A DNA stretch of 64,000 nucleotides from Onchocerca lupi (lineage: Eukaryota > Nematoda > Chromadorea > Rhabditida > Onchocercidae), in contig JAOVVO010000140.1 of NCBI GenBank assembly GCA_028564675.1, positions 78,511 through 142,510 on the forward strand. The letters are read 5' to 3'. The notes beneath the pieces are model-generated. The model was not told the origin of the DNA, ran no database searches, and worked only from the letters and a program-made list of their open reading frames with translations. Below are positions 37,828 to 49,900 of this stretch, piece by piece; position 1 is the stretch's first letter; every line of letters starts with the position of its first letter. Made by a program: the position numbers and the translations under genes.

Positions 37828-37839
37828 GAATTCTTCAGT
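37828..37839 (+). promoter_or_regulatory. Probable trans-splice acceptor of ZC3H15
   Basis: AATTCTTCAG followed by a single T and the ATG at 37840. An acceptor one base before the start codon is typical of spliced-leader addition in nematodes. Confidence 0.5.
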
Positions 37840-40821
37840 ATGCCGCCGAAGAATGCTCCAAATAAGAAGGCAGAGCAGAAAAAAAAGGAAAAAATAATTG
37901 AAGATAAAACATTTGGATTGAAAAATAAGAAGGGAGCAAAGACACAGAAATATGTGCAGCAAGTGACAAATCAGGTAAGTGACATCGCTCGAGATGTAGA
38001 ACTCGAAATCTATTATTCTACTGTTCTCTTTCTTTGCTTTCTTTTTCTTTTTTTTTTTTTTTTTTGATTCATTACATAAAAGATATCTGTAGTGAATCTT
38101 TTATGTCAAAGCTTCTCTGACTAAATGCCTTATCTGCAGATACTTAGATTATTAAGGACTATATTTTGGTAACACTTTTTGTTATTGTTATATATATTGG
38201 AAGATAAAGGAAAAAGTTTGTATCAAATATGGAATGATGGGCCTAATATTGACTTTATTTCAAGTCAGATTTTTAAATAGATCATTCTGTTTTGCAGATT
38301 AAACACGGTAATGCGAATCACGCGAAAATTGATGCAGAGAGAGCTGCAGCCAAGAAGAAAACAGCTGATAGTGAACTGCGGGATTTGAATAAACTTTTGA
38401 AACCGGTGACTGAAATGCCGAAGGTGGCGCGAGGTATAGCTTGATTTGAATGGTTGCTAGGAAAACTTTCTGTCATTGACGGCACAAGCTATAATATTCC
38501 CTAAAGTAAGTGATATTTATGTGTGCCAGAGAGTGACAAAAATTTTGATCTATTTCTGTATACATTTGTGTCAAAAGATGCTATTTACATCTCTGGGCAA
38601 CAACAGTTAGTAACAGTAATGCCTCCTTGATATTAATATGAAGCTTTTATATGACTCACTTTTTTCTATTGCAGACATCGATCCCAAATCTGTAGTTTGT
38701 TTATTTTACAAGCAAGGAATGTGCCATAAAGGTGAAAAGTGCAAATTTAGTCACGACTTGTCAAAGGATCAGAAAACAGCTAAAAAGAATCTTTATGTTG
38801 ATAGCCGAGATTTATCAAAAGAAGATGGTAAATATTGTATCTTTGCTTATTGTATATATCTGAGATTAAAGCGCTTGGAGGTAAAGGGAAGGAAGAGAAG
38901 AAAAGATTGTTTTTTCTGCTACCATCTTGCCCTGAAATGATATTTCTTTTTAATCATCTTGAAAATGTTGCATATTTCAAATTTCTATTCTTTATTAATG
39001 TACACTAAAGATAGAATTACTGGTTTCATAAGCGATTTCAGATAATATAGATGAATGGGATGAGTCTAAATTAAACGAAGTCGCCGAAAAGAAGCATGGA
39101 GAACATGATAGGAAAAAGCCAAATCAAACAGATATTGTAAGTTTTTGTGTATGTAACAAGCATATAAGCCAAATAACTGGCAAAATTTCGTTTTCTTTTC
39201 CAGGTATGTAAATATTTTCTGGAAGCCGTTGAGAATAGCAAATATGGTTGGTTTTGGGAATGTCCAAATGGCGATGGTTGTATTTATAGGCATGCTTTGC
39301 CACCAGGTTATGTTCTGAAGAAGGATAGGAAAAAGTTGGAAGAACATAAACGGTTGAACGAAATCACTTTAGAAGAACTTATCGAAAAAGAGGTATTTGG
39401 AATTCTGAGATTGTTTGAAATGTTCGAAATTTCATAAATTATTCGTGTTTGATTTTTACACTTAACATTTCAGCGTGCACAACTTAAGCCAGAAAGTCTT
39501 ACAAAAGTGACGCTAGAAACATTTATCGGTTGGAAGAAGAAGAAGTTGCGAGAGCGGAAAAGAAAAATTTTAGAAGAAGAAAAAGAGAAAAAGAAAAACA
39601 TTAAGACGGGTAAATCGGTAAGATTTCCCTAGCTTCATTAGTAAATCTGTTTTTCAGTTCTTACGCAATAATTTACTGTCATCTTCAATTGAATACTGGT
39701 CTTTTTTGTAATAATGTTTTTCTTGAATGAGAAAACGCTGTTTCGAAATGTATATTAAAAAATTGTGAAATTTGATATAAGTTAAATATTTATTATTCTC
39801 TAATCTTACTGTCAGTCATACTTAAAGCTTATCAATTTAAAAATATGACTTTTTCACATAATGAATTCTTTCAAGGTTGTGACGAAAATATTTTCTCTTC
39901 AAAATATTTCCGATCTTATAGATCGGAATGAGTGGTCGTGATTTGTTTACGTACAATCCAGATTTGGTAGTGCAAGATGAAGGAGATATGGAAGGTGGTG
40001 TTGCATTTGAACGAGGATCTGAAGAGGAAGATAATGATGAGGTTTTATTTACTTATTATGCACTTCATTTTACTTTTCTATCAATAACAACATAATGAGT
40101 TTTTGAAATGTAGCAGCATTTCACATTCTTTAAATCGTGTTCACAATGGAATTTTATTTTTCATGTCTTAGTAATTTTCTGAGATAATTATAAACTTAGA
40201 ATATAATGATAACTTTATTCGTTTTACTATTTTTCCTATCGATATCATGAAATTAAGCGAGAAAATATTTTACCAATGTTCATCTGAAATTGTGGCATAG
40301 AATTGCTTCTGTTTACTATAATTAATTTGTTGAAAAAAATCAATGATTATTTCAAAACTTCGTGATTGAAGTAGTTATTTAGTTAGAGATAAAAGCGTTT
40401 GAAATCGATGAGCGTACATTTTATTGTATCGATGACGAAGGACACATGTTGGATGACGATCTAGATGACGATGAAAAGGTTTCATTTTATTTCTTCATGC
40501 CTCACATTTTTTTTTTTATTAGATTAGATCAAGTTTGTTTTTTCTAAAAAAACTTTTTTTTACCATTTTTAAGTTTCATCAAAGACTACTACAAAGCAAT
40601 CTTAAAAAAATATTTTATGCTTTGTAAAGACATTTATTTTTTATGTATGATTTCCATAATTTCAGTTGGAAGAGACTGTTGGTAATATTGGAAGTATGGA
40701 AATTAATGAAGATTTATTTAATGTAGACGAAATACCCGATTTCGAAAGTTCTGAAGACGAAGATAATACTGTTAAAAAGATAGCCAGGATAAGGATAGAA
40801 GAGAAAAATCGAGTTTTATAA
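37840..40821 (+). CDS. ZC3H15: Zinc finger CCCH protein 15 (DRG family regulatory protein 1)
   Basis: Nine exons, all in phase: 37840-37974, 38298-38433, 38675-38827, 39042-39136, 39204-39392, 39474-39617, 39922-40041, 40383-40478, 40666-40821 (TAA); 407 residues against ~426 in mammals. Order: Lys-rich N-terminus (MPPKNAPNKKAEQKKKEK, FGLKNKKGAKTQKYVQQV), first CCCH finger C99-x7-C107-x5-C113-x3-H117, second finger C175, C193, C199, H203 (YGWFWECPNGDGCIYRH), the LEEHKRLNEITLEELIE segment, a highly basic helix, then an acidic C-terminal third. This is the conserved DFRP1/Tma46 architecture. The family stabilises the GTPase DRG1 and associates with translating ribosomes; cytoplasmic, housekeeping. 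It shares its upstream region with SFT2D on the other strand. Identification is firm. Confidence 0.95.
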
Positions 40822-41444
40822 ATCTTCCCGCTTACTTTCCTATAAAATGGAATTGATAGTTACTTTTGAGATAAGTTGTTTTTCAATGTGAAGTGTAATT
40901 TCCCATTGAAAATACTCTCCAATATTCATTGAGATATTGCAGCAATATATTTGTAATAGATTTATTTCTACCTTTTTGTTATGAATATCAGTGAGAGCCA
41001 GTACATTTATGCTGATTTTCGATTGCTCATATATTTGATTATTCATTTTTTCTGTGATTTTTGATAAATTTATTAAAGACAGATTTTCAAAGTTGCATTA
41101 TGAACAGTTCGAAATTCTTAGATGTAGGGTAACGATGAAATAACTTCCCTGAAGCAACTGCTAATATAGATCTTTGTTGTTAAAAATGCATAGCTCGCAT
41201 GCTAATTATATTCCACTACATGCTTCCTAAGTCTGTATTGAGGTCATCCGAAATGATCATTCTTTTGGGAGCTTCGATCATTTCGCCCGCCATTCATATG
41301 TGTGGATTTCTAGTCTGAAGTAAATGGTGTTCAGCTGTGATACATTGCTTGCCCACTATCGGTATGGTCATTATGTTGTCATTTAGAGATGCGGTAGTGG
41401 GGTGATGCCAGCAAAGTGAATGAAAGAAGAACTAAGTTGTGGAC

Positions 41445-41476
41445 GATGGATGGATGAATGGATGGATGGATGGATT
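41445..41476. repeat. GATG tetranucleotide microsatellite
   Basis: About seven tandem GATG units with one GATGAATG interruption. On the minus strand it produces a run of Ile-His-Pro-Ser codons in a spurious ORF. Confidence 0.9.
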
Positions 41477-43551
41477 GATCATTTTCTACCTCTGCTCTTT
41501 CAAAATCAGGTTTGCGATAGTGAAGTGATGATGGTTGGTTAGTTCGTTGACAAGACCATGACAACTTCTCTGCCCCTTCCGTGTGTTCTGGGTACATTGC
41601 ATGCTGACACATGCAACATCGATGGCGTCAATACGTGCTATGCGTGGTTGAAATCTTGTTGTCATTCTCGATGCTTCTTTGTGCTTGATGCTTACAAGAA
41701 TCACTATATCGTAGAAACCATCGCTTTGGAGATTTTAGGTAGGATTGAGAAATAAGTGAAAGGCAAGACGAGAATTTATTAGTTTTATTAAGATCTAATT
41801 ACTTAAAGAAAGAAATGAAGATTGTAGAGAACACATTTTCCATTTCGTTCGACATTTCTGGAAACATACAGACAACTTCAATGTCTGAATGTTTTTTAAA
41901 ACAAAGTCCAAGTTTTTTACAAATAGCTGAATATCCTTTATTTTGATTGATTACTACATTGGCAATTTCTATTTAATCATTGGATTTGTCGATTCATTGC
42001 TCTTTATCATTATTTCACTTCATATATGTACCTTCTTTTCCTCCTGCGCAGCTCCCTCTCATCCATTAATCAAAAGCGACAGTAATATGACCGATTAAGG
42101 ACCTTCTCCATTATCCTCAATTTCATTGACCTTGGGTGTTTCAAATATTCAAATTACGGTACATTTCATTAATAAAAAATGCAGTTTCAGCCTAATAAAA
42201 TTGAATACGATAAATCCGGAAGTTTATAAAAGATTACTCTATTTTCGTACAATATATTAAGAAATGCCTTAGTCAGCAATAGTTTGTTTATGCATTTGTT
42301 AATCACATCGTCTATATTGAGGTTTTTAAGAAATCGATCATTGCTGAATTGTATTTGAATACAAATCTTTGAGAGAATATCAAATAACATAAATGGTTAC
42401 CATGGTTCCAGTGGATGACATGGAAGAAAAGAAAAAACGAGTGAAACCAAATCAATAATAATTGCCGCCGGAAAGAGACAATGAAATTTAAAGACAAGGA
42501 TTAGTTAGGCTTGTTGAGTGCTATCATCCCCAGCAGATACAGTAATGGGAGGAGATATATGATAACAGCTAACTGCTATTCTATGATCCATACTGGTGAC
42601 AAACTCTATTAAATTACTTAGGTAAGCAATTAAAGTAAAATGGGTACCATCCAAATCCATTGCCGTTCTACAGTTCAGCACGGCAGGTGCATGCATTGCA
42701 TGCCTGCTCTAGAGCCTGTAATAGCACCAATTAAAGTAGAAAAGAGTTGAAAGAAGAAAGGTGTGCTATTCGTAACGATGTTGTTACCGGTGGGTAAAGA
42801 TAGTAAGTTGTGCTGCGATATGATCGGTGCTGCTGTCCGATCGAAGAGATCGGGTAGGGTGCCATCATCGTTATCGTCATCATCATTATTGTTGTCATCA
42901 TTTGAAGTGAGAGAATTTTGTTGAATCCCCCGCCCCTCTCCGCCACCATATACTTCCAGTATCATCATTTTGCTTCACCGTGATAATATGGTTAAGGTGA
43001 GGAGAAGAAGGTGGTTCATTTAACTTCTTCCCCGCCCCGACCAACCACTCGAATGATTTCTTCTTTTTCTTCTCTCGATGCTCCATCCTTCCTATTCTTA
43101 ATAGTTTCAATTTCGATATAAATATTTATATTAATTGGATTGTGAAATTGATTCACCGCCACCATCATCTTTTGTTCTGTTGACATGCGCAAACGCAACG
43201 TTCGATTCTCTTCTCTCACTTCATATTGCTAGCTTCTTCAACTTTCGTTAACATAAATGGAAATTGTAGCAGCAGCAGTGATGCTTCTCTTGTAATGAGA
43301 AATGCTTCTGAAGGCAAAGGCAACGAAATGTTAAAAACATATTATCATCGTCTATAAAAATTGAAATATGAATTGTTCATTTCTTATTTGCAGTTTTTAG
43401 AAAAATGTGCTTTCTCCTTTACTGCCTGCTATTAGTAAGCGGCGTCGATTATATGTTAGACACTTTCAGTACTTTTAAACTATTGGCTCATAACAACAAA
43501 GCTCAAATGGAACACTTTTACCGTAGACACATGATTGATGGAACAATGATT

Positions 43552-43670
43552 CTTCGTTTATGTTACAAGCAATTATTACAGAATATCCACGCAATAATCA
43601 CTGCGTTATTCTTTCCTTTGTCGCTCGTAGAGAAGAATACTGCTTAACTGAATTGTTCATGTTACAAGCG
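43552..43670 (+). repeat. Dispersed repeat family, copy A
   Basis: Starts ATTCTTCGTTTATGTTACAA, continues GCAATTATTACAGAATATCC, and ends with TTTGTCGCTCGTAGAGAAGA and AATACTGC. The same ordered blocks recur at 57560-57675, and the left third recurs at 25698-25742. It lies about 180 bp upstream of the proposed first exon of the LDL-receptor-related gene. The ORF 43405-43647 runs through it and is probably not a gene. Confidence 0.65.
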
Positions 43671-43851
43671 TTTATTAGTGAATAGAAAATAATGCAATCA
43701 ATGCATCTTTCATGTACATCAATTTTTTGTTCGTTTATGTTTCTTAAAATTTAATTTCAGATGTGGTAAGAAATCGTCGTACAAAGGCGAACTAACCATA
43801 TTTATACAATATAATCACTACTATTATTTCATTATTTTCTATATTTAGAGC

Positions 43852-43942
43852 ATGCTACTGTTATTATATTATCTGAGTTTTATATTATCAGAAAATGTAC
43901 AGCAAATATGGGCAGCTAATCCGGATCTTATACCCGTACAAG
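43852..43942 (+). CDS. lrp-1: Proposed exon 1 of lrp-1: start codon and signal peptide
   Basis: ATG two bases after the acceptor-like ATATTTAGAGC. It encodes MLLLLYYLSFILSENVQQIW then AANPDLIPVQ, a good secretory signal with likely cleavage near Ala21-Ala22. It ends on a split codon (G) at an AAG|GT donor. The next usable exon at 48682 starts with AT, restoring Asp (GAT) and leading straight into the first LDLa repeat. Both phase and biology fit, but the link spans 4.7 kb and is inferred. Confidence 0.6.
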
Positions 43943-46900
43943 GTTTCTATTACTTTCTTATTTAATATCTTTTTTTAAATAATCCCTCTCTGCTAGGATT
44001 TCATTATTCTCGACACCAGTATCTCGACTTCTCCATTTTAGAGTCATTTCTTTATGCAGTATTTGAACTTAAATTTGTTGCTCTTTTTGTCAGAATTTCC
44101 TGTAATAGATTAAATTAAAATTTAGCACTTTAAATGTTATTTTTCCTCGACAGTTTTAGCTGCAGTTGCTGAAATCAACTCTTGAACTTATCCATATGTC
44201 TCTCTTGAAGTAATGCGGATAAGAGATCGAGGGGACAATTAGTTTGAGTTGAATACAACAACTTTATTATCTCACTATTTGGAATTACATATTTACATTG
44301 GGATGAGAAAACAAAGAAATACATTTTTCTCTTGCTTGAATTCCACAATAAATAAATTAATATGCGTGATCCGTTATTCAAAAGACATAAAACTGTTTCA
44401 GTAGAATGATTCCTGGGAAATCGTATTAAGAAATTAAAAAGTTGAAGAAAATGCTTGTTTGGTTATTTTCTCAGTATGATTATAATCTTACATGTTTTCA
44501 TTCTTCTACTCCAGACATTTACATGGAGATATTGCTTTAGAATGATGCTTTTATCATACTTTGCTTTAATACATAAATTTTCCGGAAATTTGCCACAAAG
44601 TTAAAAAAAAATAAAAAAAAAAAACATGAATTTATATGAAAAATCAGATATGAATTTTTTGAATCTACTACTCAAAAAATGAATGAGTTTATGTATTTCT
44701 GGTGGTAAAGTTTGCAAAACTTGAAAAATCCAATCCATTAATCACTACTACAATTGGATTAGATTTTCTTGCTTTCGACTTCTCGAAATAAAATGCTCTT
44801 AAAAAAAATTTTGATATAGTGATTACTGACTTCAGTGTAACATGAAAAATGACATTTCGAATGAAAGCAAACTACTGGCAATGTTCGATCATTTTTAATT
44901 ATTTTATCAGTATATTTCTGTTAATTGAAGAGGATTTTTGATGAAATATTTCAGATAAATTTCATTTCGAAATTATTTATGAAAAGAAGGAACAATAGGA
45001 TTCCTGGAATTCATCAAAAAACTGTTTTAAATGACCACACTTTATCAAGAAATATTAATGAATGCACATAAAATACTGCATTTTTTGAAAATTCAGTTTG
45101 TGATGAAATGAATCTGAGATGATAGATATTGACTGTAGCAGTTGGTCTTCTCCATTTTAATGGAAATTATTGAATGCAACCAAAATAAAAATGCATGTTG
45201 TCAGAAGCGTATTTCCTTTAGAATAATTTTATAGTCTATCTACATTCTTCTAGCACGCCAACGCTACGGACACAACAAATTGATCCATTTGAATTATTCA
45301 TTAACTTTTAGCTCGTTATGACAATTATTTTTGCTTAGCTGAAACTCTTTATTGTGGAGCCGTTTATCGTAATCATTTCTTGATGAAATAGATTTTGTCA
45401 TGTTCAAGTTATCATGATAAATAAGTATCAGAGGTTTGATAGATCTTCAAATTATCCTAAAACTAATGGCATGAGGAAGGAGAGATAGAGAAAAACATAC
45501 CAAAAAGTATCTTTTTTTGTAATAATTAATACATTTATTGTCTATGGGAACTCTCCGTACATCACTTATCAGTTCAATACATTTGATTTATATTTATTCC
45601 TGAGAGGCAGAAAGTGGTGTAATCTTTAATTTATTGGATTATGAAGACTTAAAAATTAACTCATCAATTTATCTTATCGATGAATTTCAAATGTAAACAT
45701 GTTAATGATTGTGTAATTTTGGTTAATGAATCACGTCAATTGATGTCTGATATATGTCTAATATCTCATGGAACAAAATGGCCAATTTTTGGAAATATTC
45801 AGCATAATATTAATAGAATGGCAGTGCATTGTCATTAAATGTATGACATTGAACTTTATCGAGCATTCTCATCAACAAACTACAATAGCTTTGTCGCAGT
45901 TAATCGCTATAGAAATAATGATATCATAATTGCTTTGAAATTAATACACATTCGTATTTTAAATTCCCAATAACACAAGTTTTAGGATTAGAAAAAGAAT
46001 GAATGTTTGGCTGAAGTCATCTTATAGCCATACTTGTTGTAGTGATAAGAGAGACTATTATTGATAAGCTATTGATATCTGAACTTATCCTTTTTTTTTC
46101 AAAAGTGTTCTTTTTCATCCTATATTTATCCCTTCCGTTTCATAAACATTTTTGATTTCTCTCTTCAAAAGTACCAATTTACCTCTATGTTTTCATGTTT
46201 CCATACAAATATCTTTTTTTTTCTTCATTTTTTTTTTTTCAATTATTGTTCAGTTGAATTTATTTTTTGTACAAATAATTTTTTTTTTTATTGACAATAT
46301 TTCAATTTCTCAAACAATTTTTCAATCTGATGAAAGTGCTTTGGTGAAGAGCATCATCTCAAATTTTCAACATTTTCTCCCAGTAATGTTGTCAATGATG
46401 ACGTGGCTGAGTTTTTATTTGCACCACAGAACATCGAAGAAATTACATGATTTCTTTTGATAAATAGCAGCAAAATGTCCTTATCTTTCTCTAATATTCC
46501 TAACGGTTTTAAAATTCCAATCACTGTTACGATAGTTTAACGAATAAAATATCGATCGATGCGGGTGATGTGAAATTATTAGATGGAATTGCGGCTGATT
46601 AATAGAAATTAAATGTCTTTAGATTTTCTTGCCTAGAAAGATCTTTCTTTGTTTTGTCTTACTCACACAAGTATAATTATTAAAGGCTTCTGTAGAAAAT
46701 ATCGTTTTCTCTTCTCTTGTAAAATTACAGGAGAAAGTAAAAATTATACACTTTTCTTCACAGAATATCACATTTCATGAAACATTTCAAAAACATTCTA
46801 GAAAATGCCATTTGTTCACCTTTTGAAATAGAATAGAATGAGAAGTGATTGATGACTGATCGTCACATTTCAATCCTTTCATAATGCTTCATTTTCCAAC

Positions 46901-49900
46901 AAATTTTAACTGATAATTTGTATTATAGAAAAAAGTGAAAATTATTCATAACAATGGAAAGAATCATCAGATTCATCCGGTCTGTTTCTCTTGTCGTTTG
47001 ATAGGAAAGAAAACGGGTAGAAGGAGTGATTGCTAGTAAAGTTCTTCCATCGGGATGGCAGATGCTCGATCTTCTTTTTTTTTGATTTTTGATATGACTG
47101 AAAATATGGGTAGCATCACAGTACAATTCTTCTAACCAGAATAACTAATGTTGTCAGTAATCGAAGATGACTCATCAACCCAATACTGTTGTACAATTCT
47201 ATGAAATACCGAAAACGAGACGAATAATACGAATATATCAGAATTTGATGGAATTAATCGAAAAATCATCTAACCACTTGTTTAGTATCATATGATAGCA
47301 CAGATCAGTATATTGGAAATGATGTGATATAACTTGACAATGGAAAAATTTGCCTCATTTAAAGAATGAAAAATATTCAGAAGACAAGAAATGAGAATAA
47401 GTAAATTTTGAAAGCTAATTTTGAAAGCTATTGTAAGGGGTTCCTCATACAATCACAATTTTAGTGCCTCACTCATCACTTGTCACTATTCGATAAAATG
47501 ATTTAAAAAAAATGCATTTATTTTTCCAATATATTTTATCTCTTAAAGACATCTTTTATCGAAAGTCGCTCAATTTTGAAATATTTGCTGCAGAAATATT
47601 TACATGCTTCTACAAGAATATACCATAGTGGACGATGTAAATAGAAATAATTTTTTAATAATCCATAAAATATAAATTTCACAAATCAAATATATTCAAA
47701 GAATTTACAAGTCCAAAACAAACTAATAATGTCAGTTAGAAATATTAGAATTCATTTTGGAAGTGAAATTATTCTAATTTTTCTTATTTTTCTTCTGTAG
47801 TACATAGTATATGCCAATATATACTCAAAGTATTGCGAACTTTTTTGAAATTTACGGTTGAATTCAGTTTGCGTTTGCAATTTCCTAATGTACAGGACAA
47901 AAAAAAAAGAGAATGAAACTTTTTAAAATCTTTATTATTTATTTCTAACGAGGCATTCATAATGACACTATCAGTTTGTGGAAATTTTTATAATTAAATA
48001 TCAATAAATAGTTCAGTTCCATTACATATCATTGCCAAGCTCATTTTCGGATATTTTAAAAAAATACATTTTCTAAAAACATTCACTTTCTATGATAAAA
48101 TTTTCTTCGAAAATTCAGTTTTTTTTTAAAAGAATCTGCAGACCATCCTTTCAAACTTCATCGATTTCTCTTTCCAGATTTATGGTCTGATTTGAATTTA
48201 TTAAATTCTCTGTTCCTTGATGCAATATGCATGTCGTCTCATTGTAGTCATACTGAAATAACATAGAAATCTGCTTTAAATTTGTTACATTCATTTTAGA
48301 TTAGAAAACTGGTTTGTAGTTTACGCGCTTATCTCCAACAGTACCTTTCCTGTTTTATTTACTTAACTATTTATATTCGGATGTCAAGTCAAAAGTAAAA
48401 GTAAATAAAGATGATTCGATGTGACGAGAAAAACATTCTTTTCCTTGAAAAGTAATCAATAAATTTTGTACAGAAATTATCTTAAGATATATATGTGAAG
48501 TGAAAATTATTATAGAATAAAATTATTTTATCAACCTTACTAACCTCCAAAAAGATTAGGTTACTATCAATTGATGTTAGGTTGGATTATTTAATCCTTC
48601 CCTCAAATGAAACAATCCACATACTGCTTTCTGTTCATATGGTAACATAAAACTCATTGATCTTCATTGATCAAAACATAGATCAAGTTGCATCAATTGC
48701 AGTAGATTTACCAATTTCGCCAGTTGAAGTGCCCTTACCGGGTTCAATCTCAGCATCGGTTCATTCCGGTACTACTGGTTGCTCAGAAAACGATTTTCGC
48801 TGTAATGATGGTAAATGTATCAGATTCGAATGGAAATGTGACGGGTCGGGCGATTGTACAGATGGCGAGGATGAGAAGGACTGCCGTTAGTTTGATTAAC
48901 TTTTTAATTCCTTTGACAACCGCTTTAAGTTTGATTTTCTGACATTTTCCCAGCATAGTGTACTTTTGTATGTTCATTCTTTTTTTCGTCCTGAATTAGA
49001 AACAACTAATTAATTAATTTGAGATCATTTAAGTTATAAATGTTGCTATATATTTTTGAATGACGAAACATCAAATTTGATTTATTCCAGATTTAGCGCC
49101 ATGCAGTCATTATTTAGAAAATAAACCATTAAAGACAATTTTCTCGATGTGGATAGATTTCGAATTTGTTGTAATAATTTTTTCAATTATAGCAATGAGA
49201 AAAAAATACGAATTAGGAGATAATAGAAATAATAGTTATAAACAATTGCAAGAAAACTTCGTTATAGCACATCCTGGCTGCAAAACAGATCAATGGCAAT
49301 GTGACAGATACGAGTGGCGCTCAACTTCTTGTATTCCGGAATATCAACGATGTGATAACATCACAGATTGTGCAGATGGCTCGGATGAAGTGGACTGCCG
49401 TTAGTTTAATTTTATTTATTACTTAATAAACTTTCAATTATGTGGTACTTTAAGACTATTTTTTGATATTCTCGATTTAATATTATCCCAAATGTTGATT
49501 CATACAAATCCCAATCTATATGTGTTTTAGCAGCGCCGAGCGTATCCTGCAATGTTAACGATGGTTCCGTATTCCAGTGCGCTGATGGAAGACAATGTTT
49601 TGATATATCAAAGAAATGTGATGGGAAGTATGACTGCAGAGATCTGAGCGACGAAAAGGTTCGTTAACCTTAATCAGTTATTTTGTTAGCCTGATTACCA
49701 GAAGCACATCCAGGTCTTGGAATTCTCGATAGTTTTTTTTTTTTTTTTTTTTTGCAACCGTAAATTACTTCTGCAGCTATTTGAACAGTGCTACTTGACT
49801 GCAGAAGTTACTAAGGGAAGGTTCTTGAATCGATCTGCAGCCCTACTAAACTTCTGATCTGGTGAAGGGAGCAGCAAGAATTGTTTCTGTTTTCTTTGCT

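Larger units (their letters stand above)
36838..37839. promoter_or_regulatory. Shared upstream region of the divergent SFT2D and ZC3H15 genes
   Basis: A 1-kb spacer between two genes that point away from each other, likely carrying both promoters. It includes ATGCATGCATGCAT alternating sequence at about 36873-36890 and a block at 37195-37400 that is clearly richer in G and C than its surroundings. No exon is supported. Short ORFs at 36875-37066 and 37473-37700 look like chance. Confidence 0.5.
40822..43851. other. Intergenic region between ZC3H15 and the LDL-receptor-related gene
   Basis: About 3 kb. It contains a 10-bp inverted repeat (41249-41258/41276-41285), a GATG microsatellite, a less AT-rich stretch at about 42500-43250 with several overlapping minus-strand ORFs of uncertain status, and the left edge of a dispersed repeat copy. 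The promoter of the downstream gene presumably lies at its right end. Confidence 0.5.

Noticed and set aside
41379..41755. Overlapping ORFs on both strands around the GATG microsatellite
   Set aside because: Driven by simple repeats (His-Pro-Ser-Ile run) and inconsistent between frames.
43405..43647. 80-codon ORF starting with a hydrophobic stretch, resembling a secreted protein
   Set aside because: Its second half is a copy of the dispersed repeat seen at 57560 and 25698, and no splice partner fits.
46152..46460. 102-codon ORF rich in Phe and Ile
   Set aside because: Produced by poly-T tracts inside the long lrp-1 intron.
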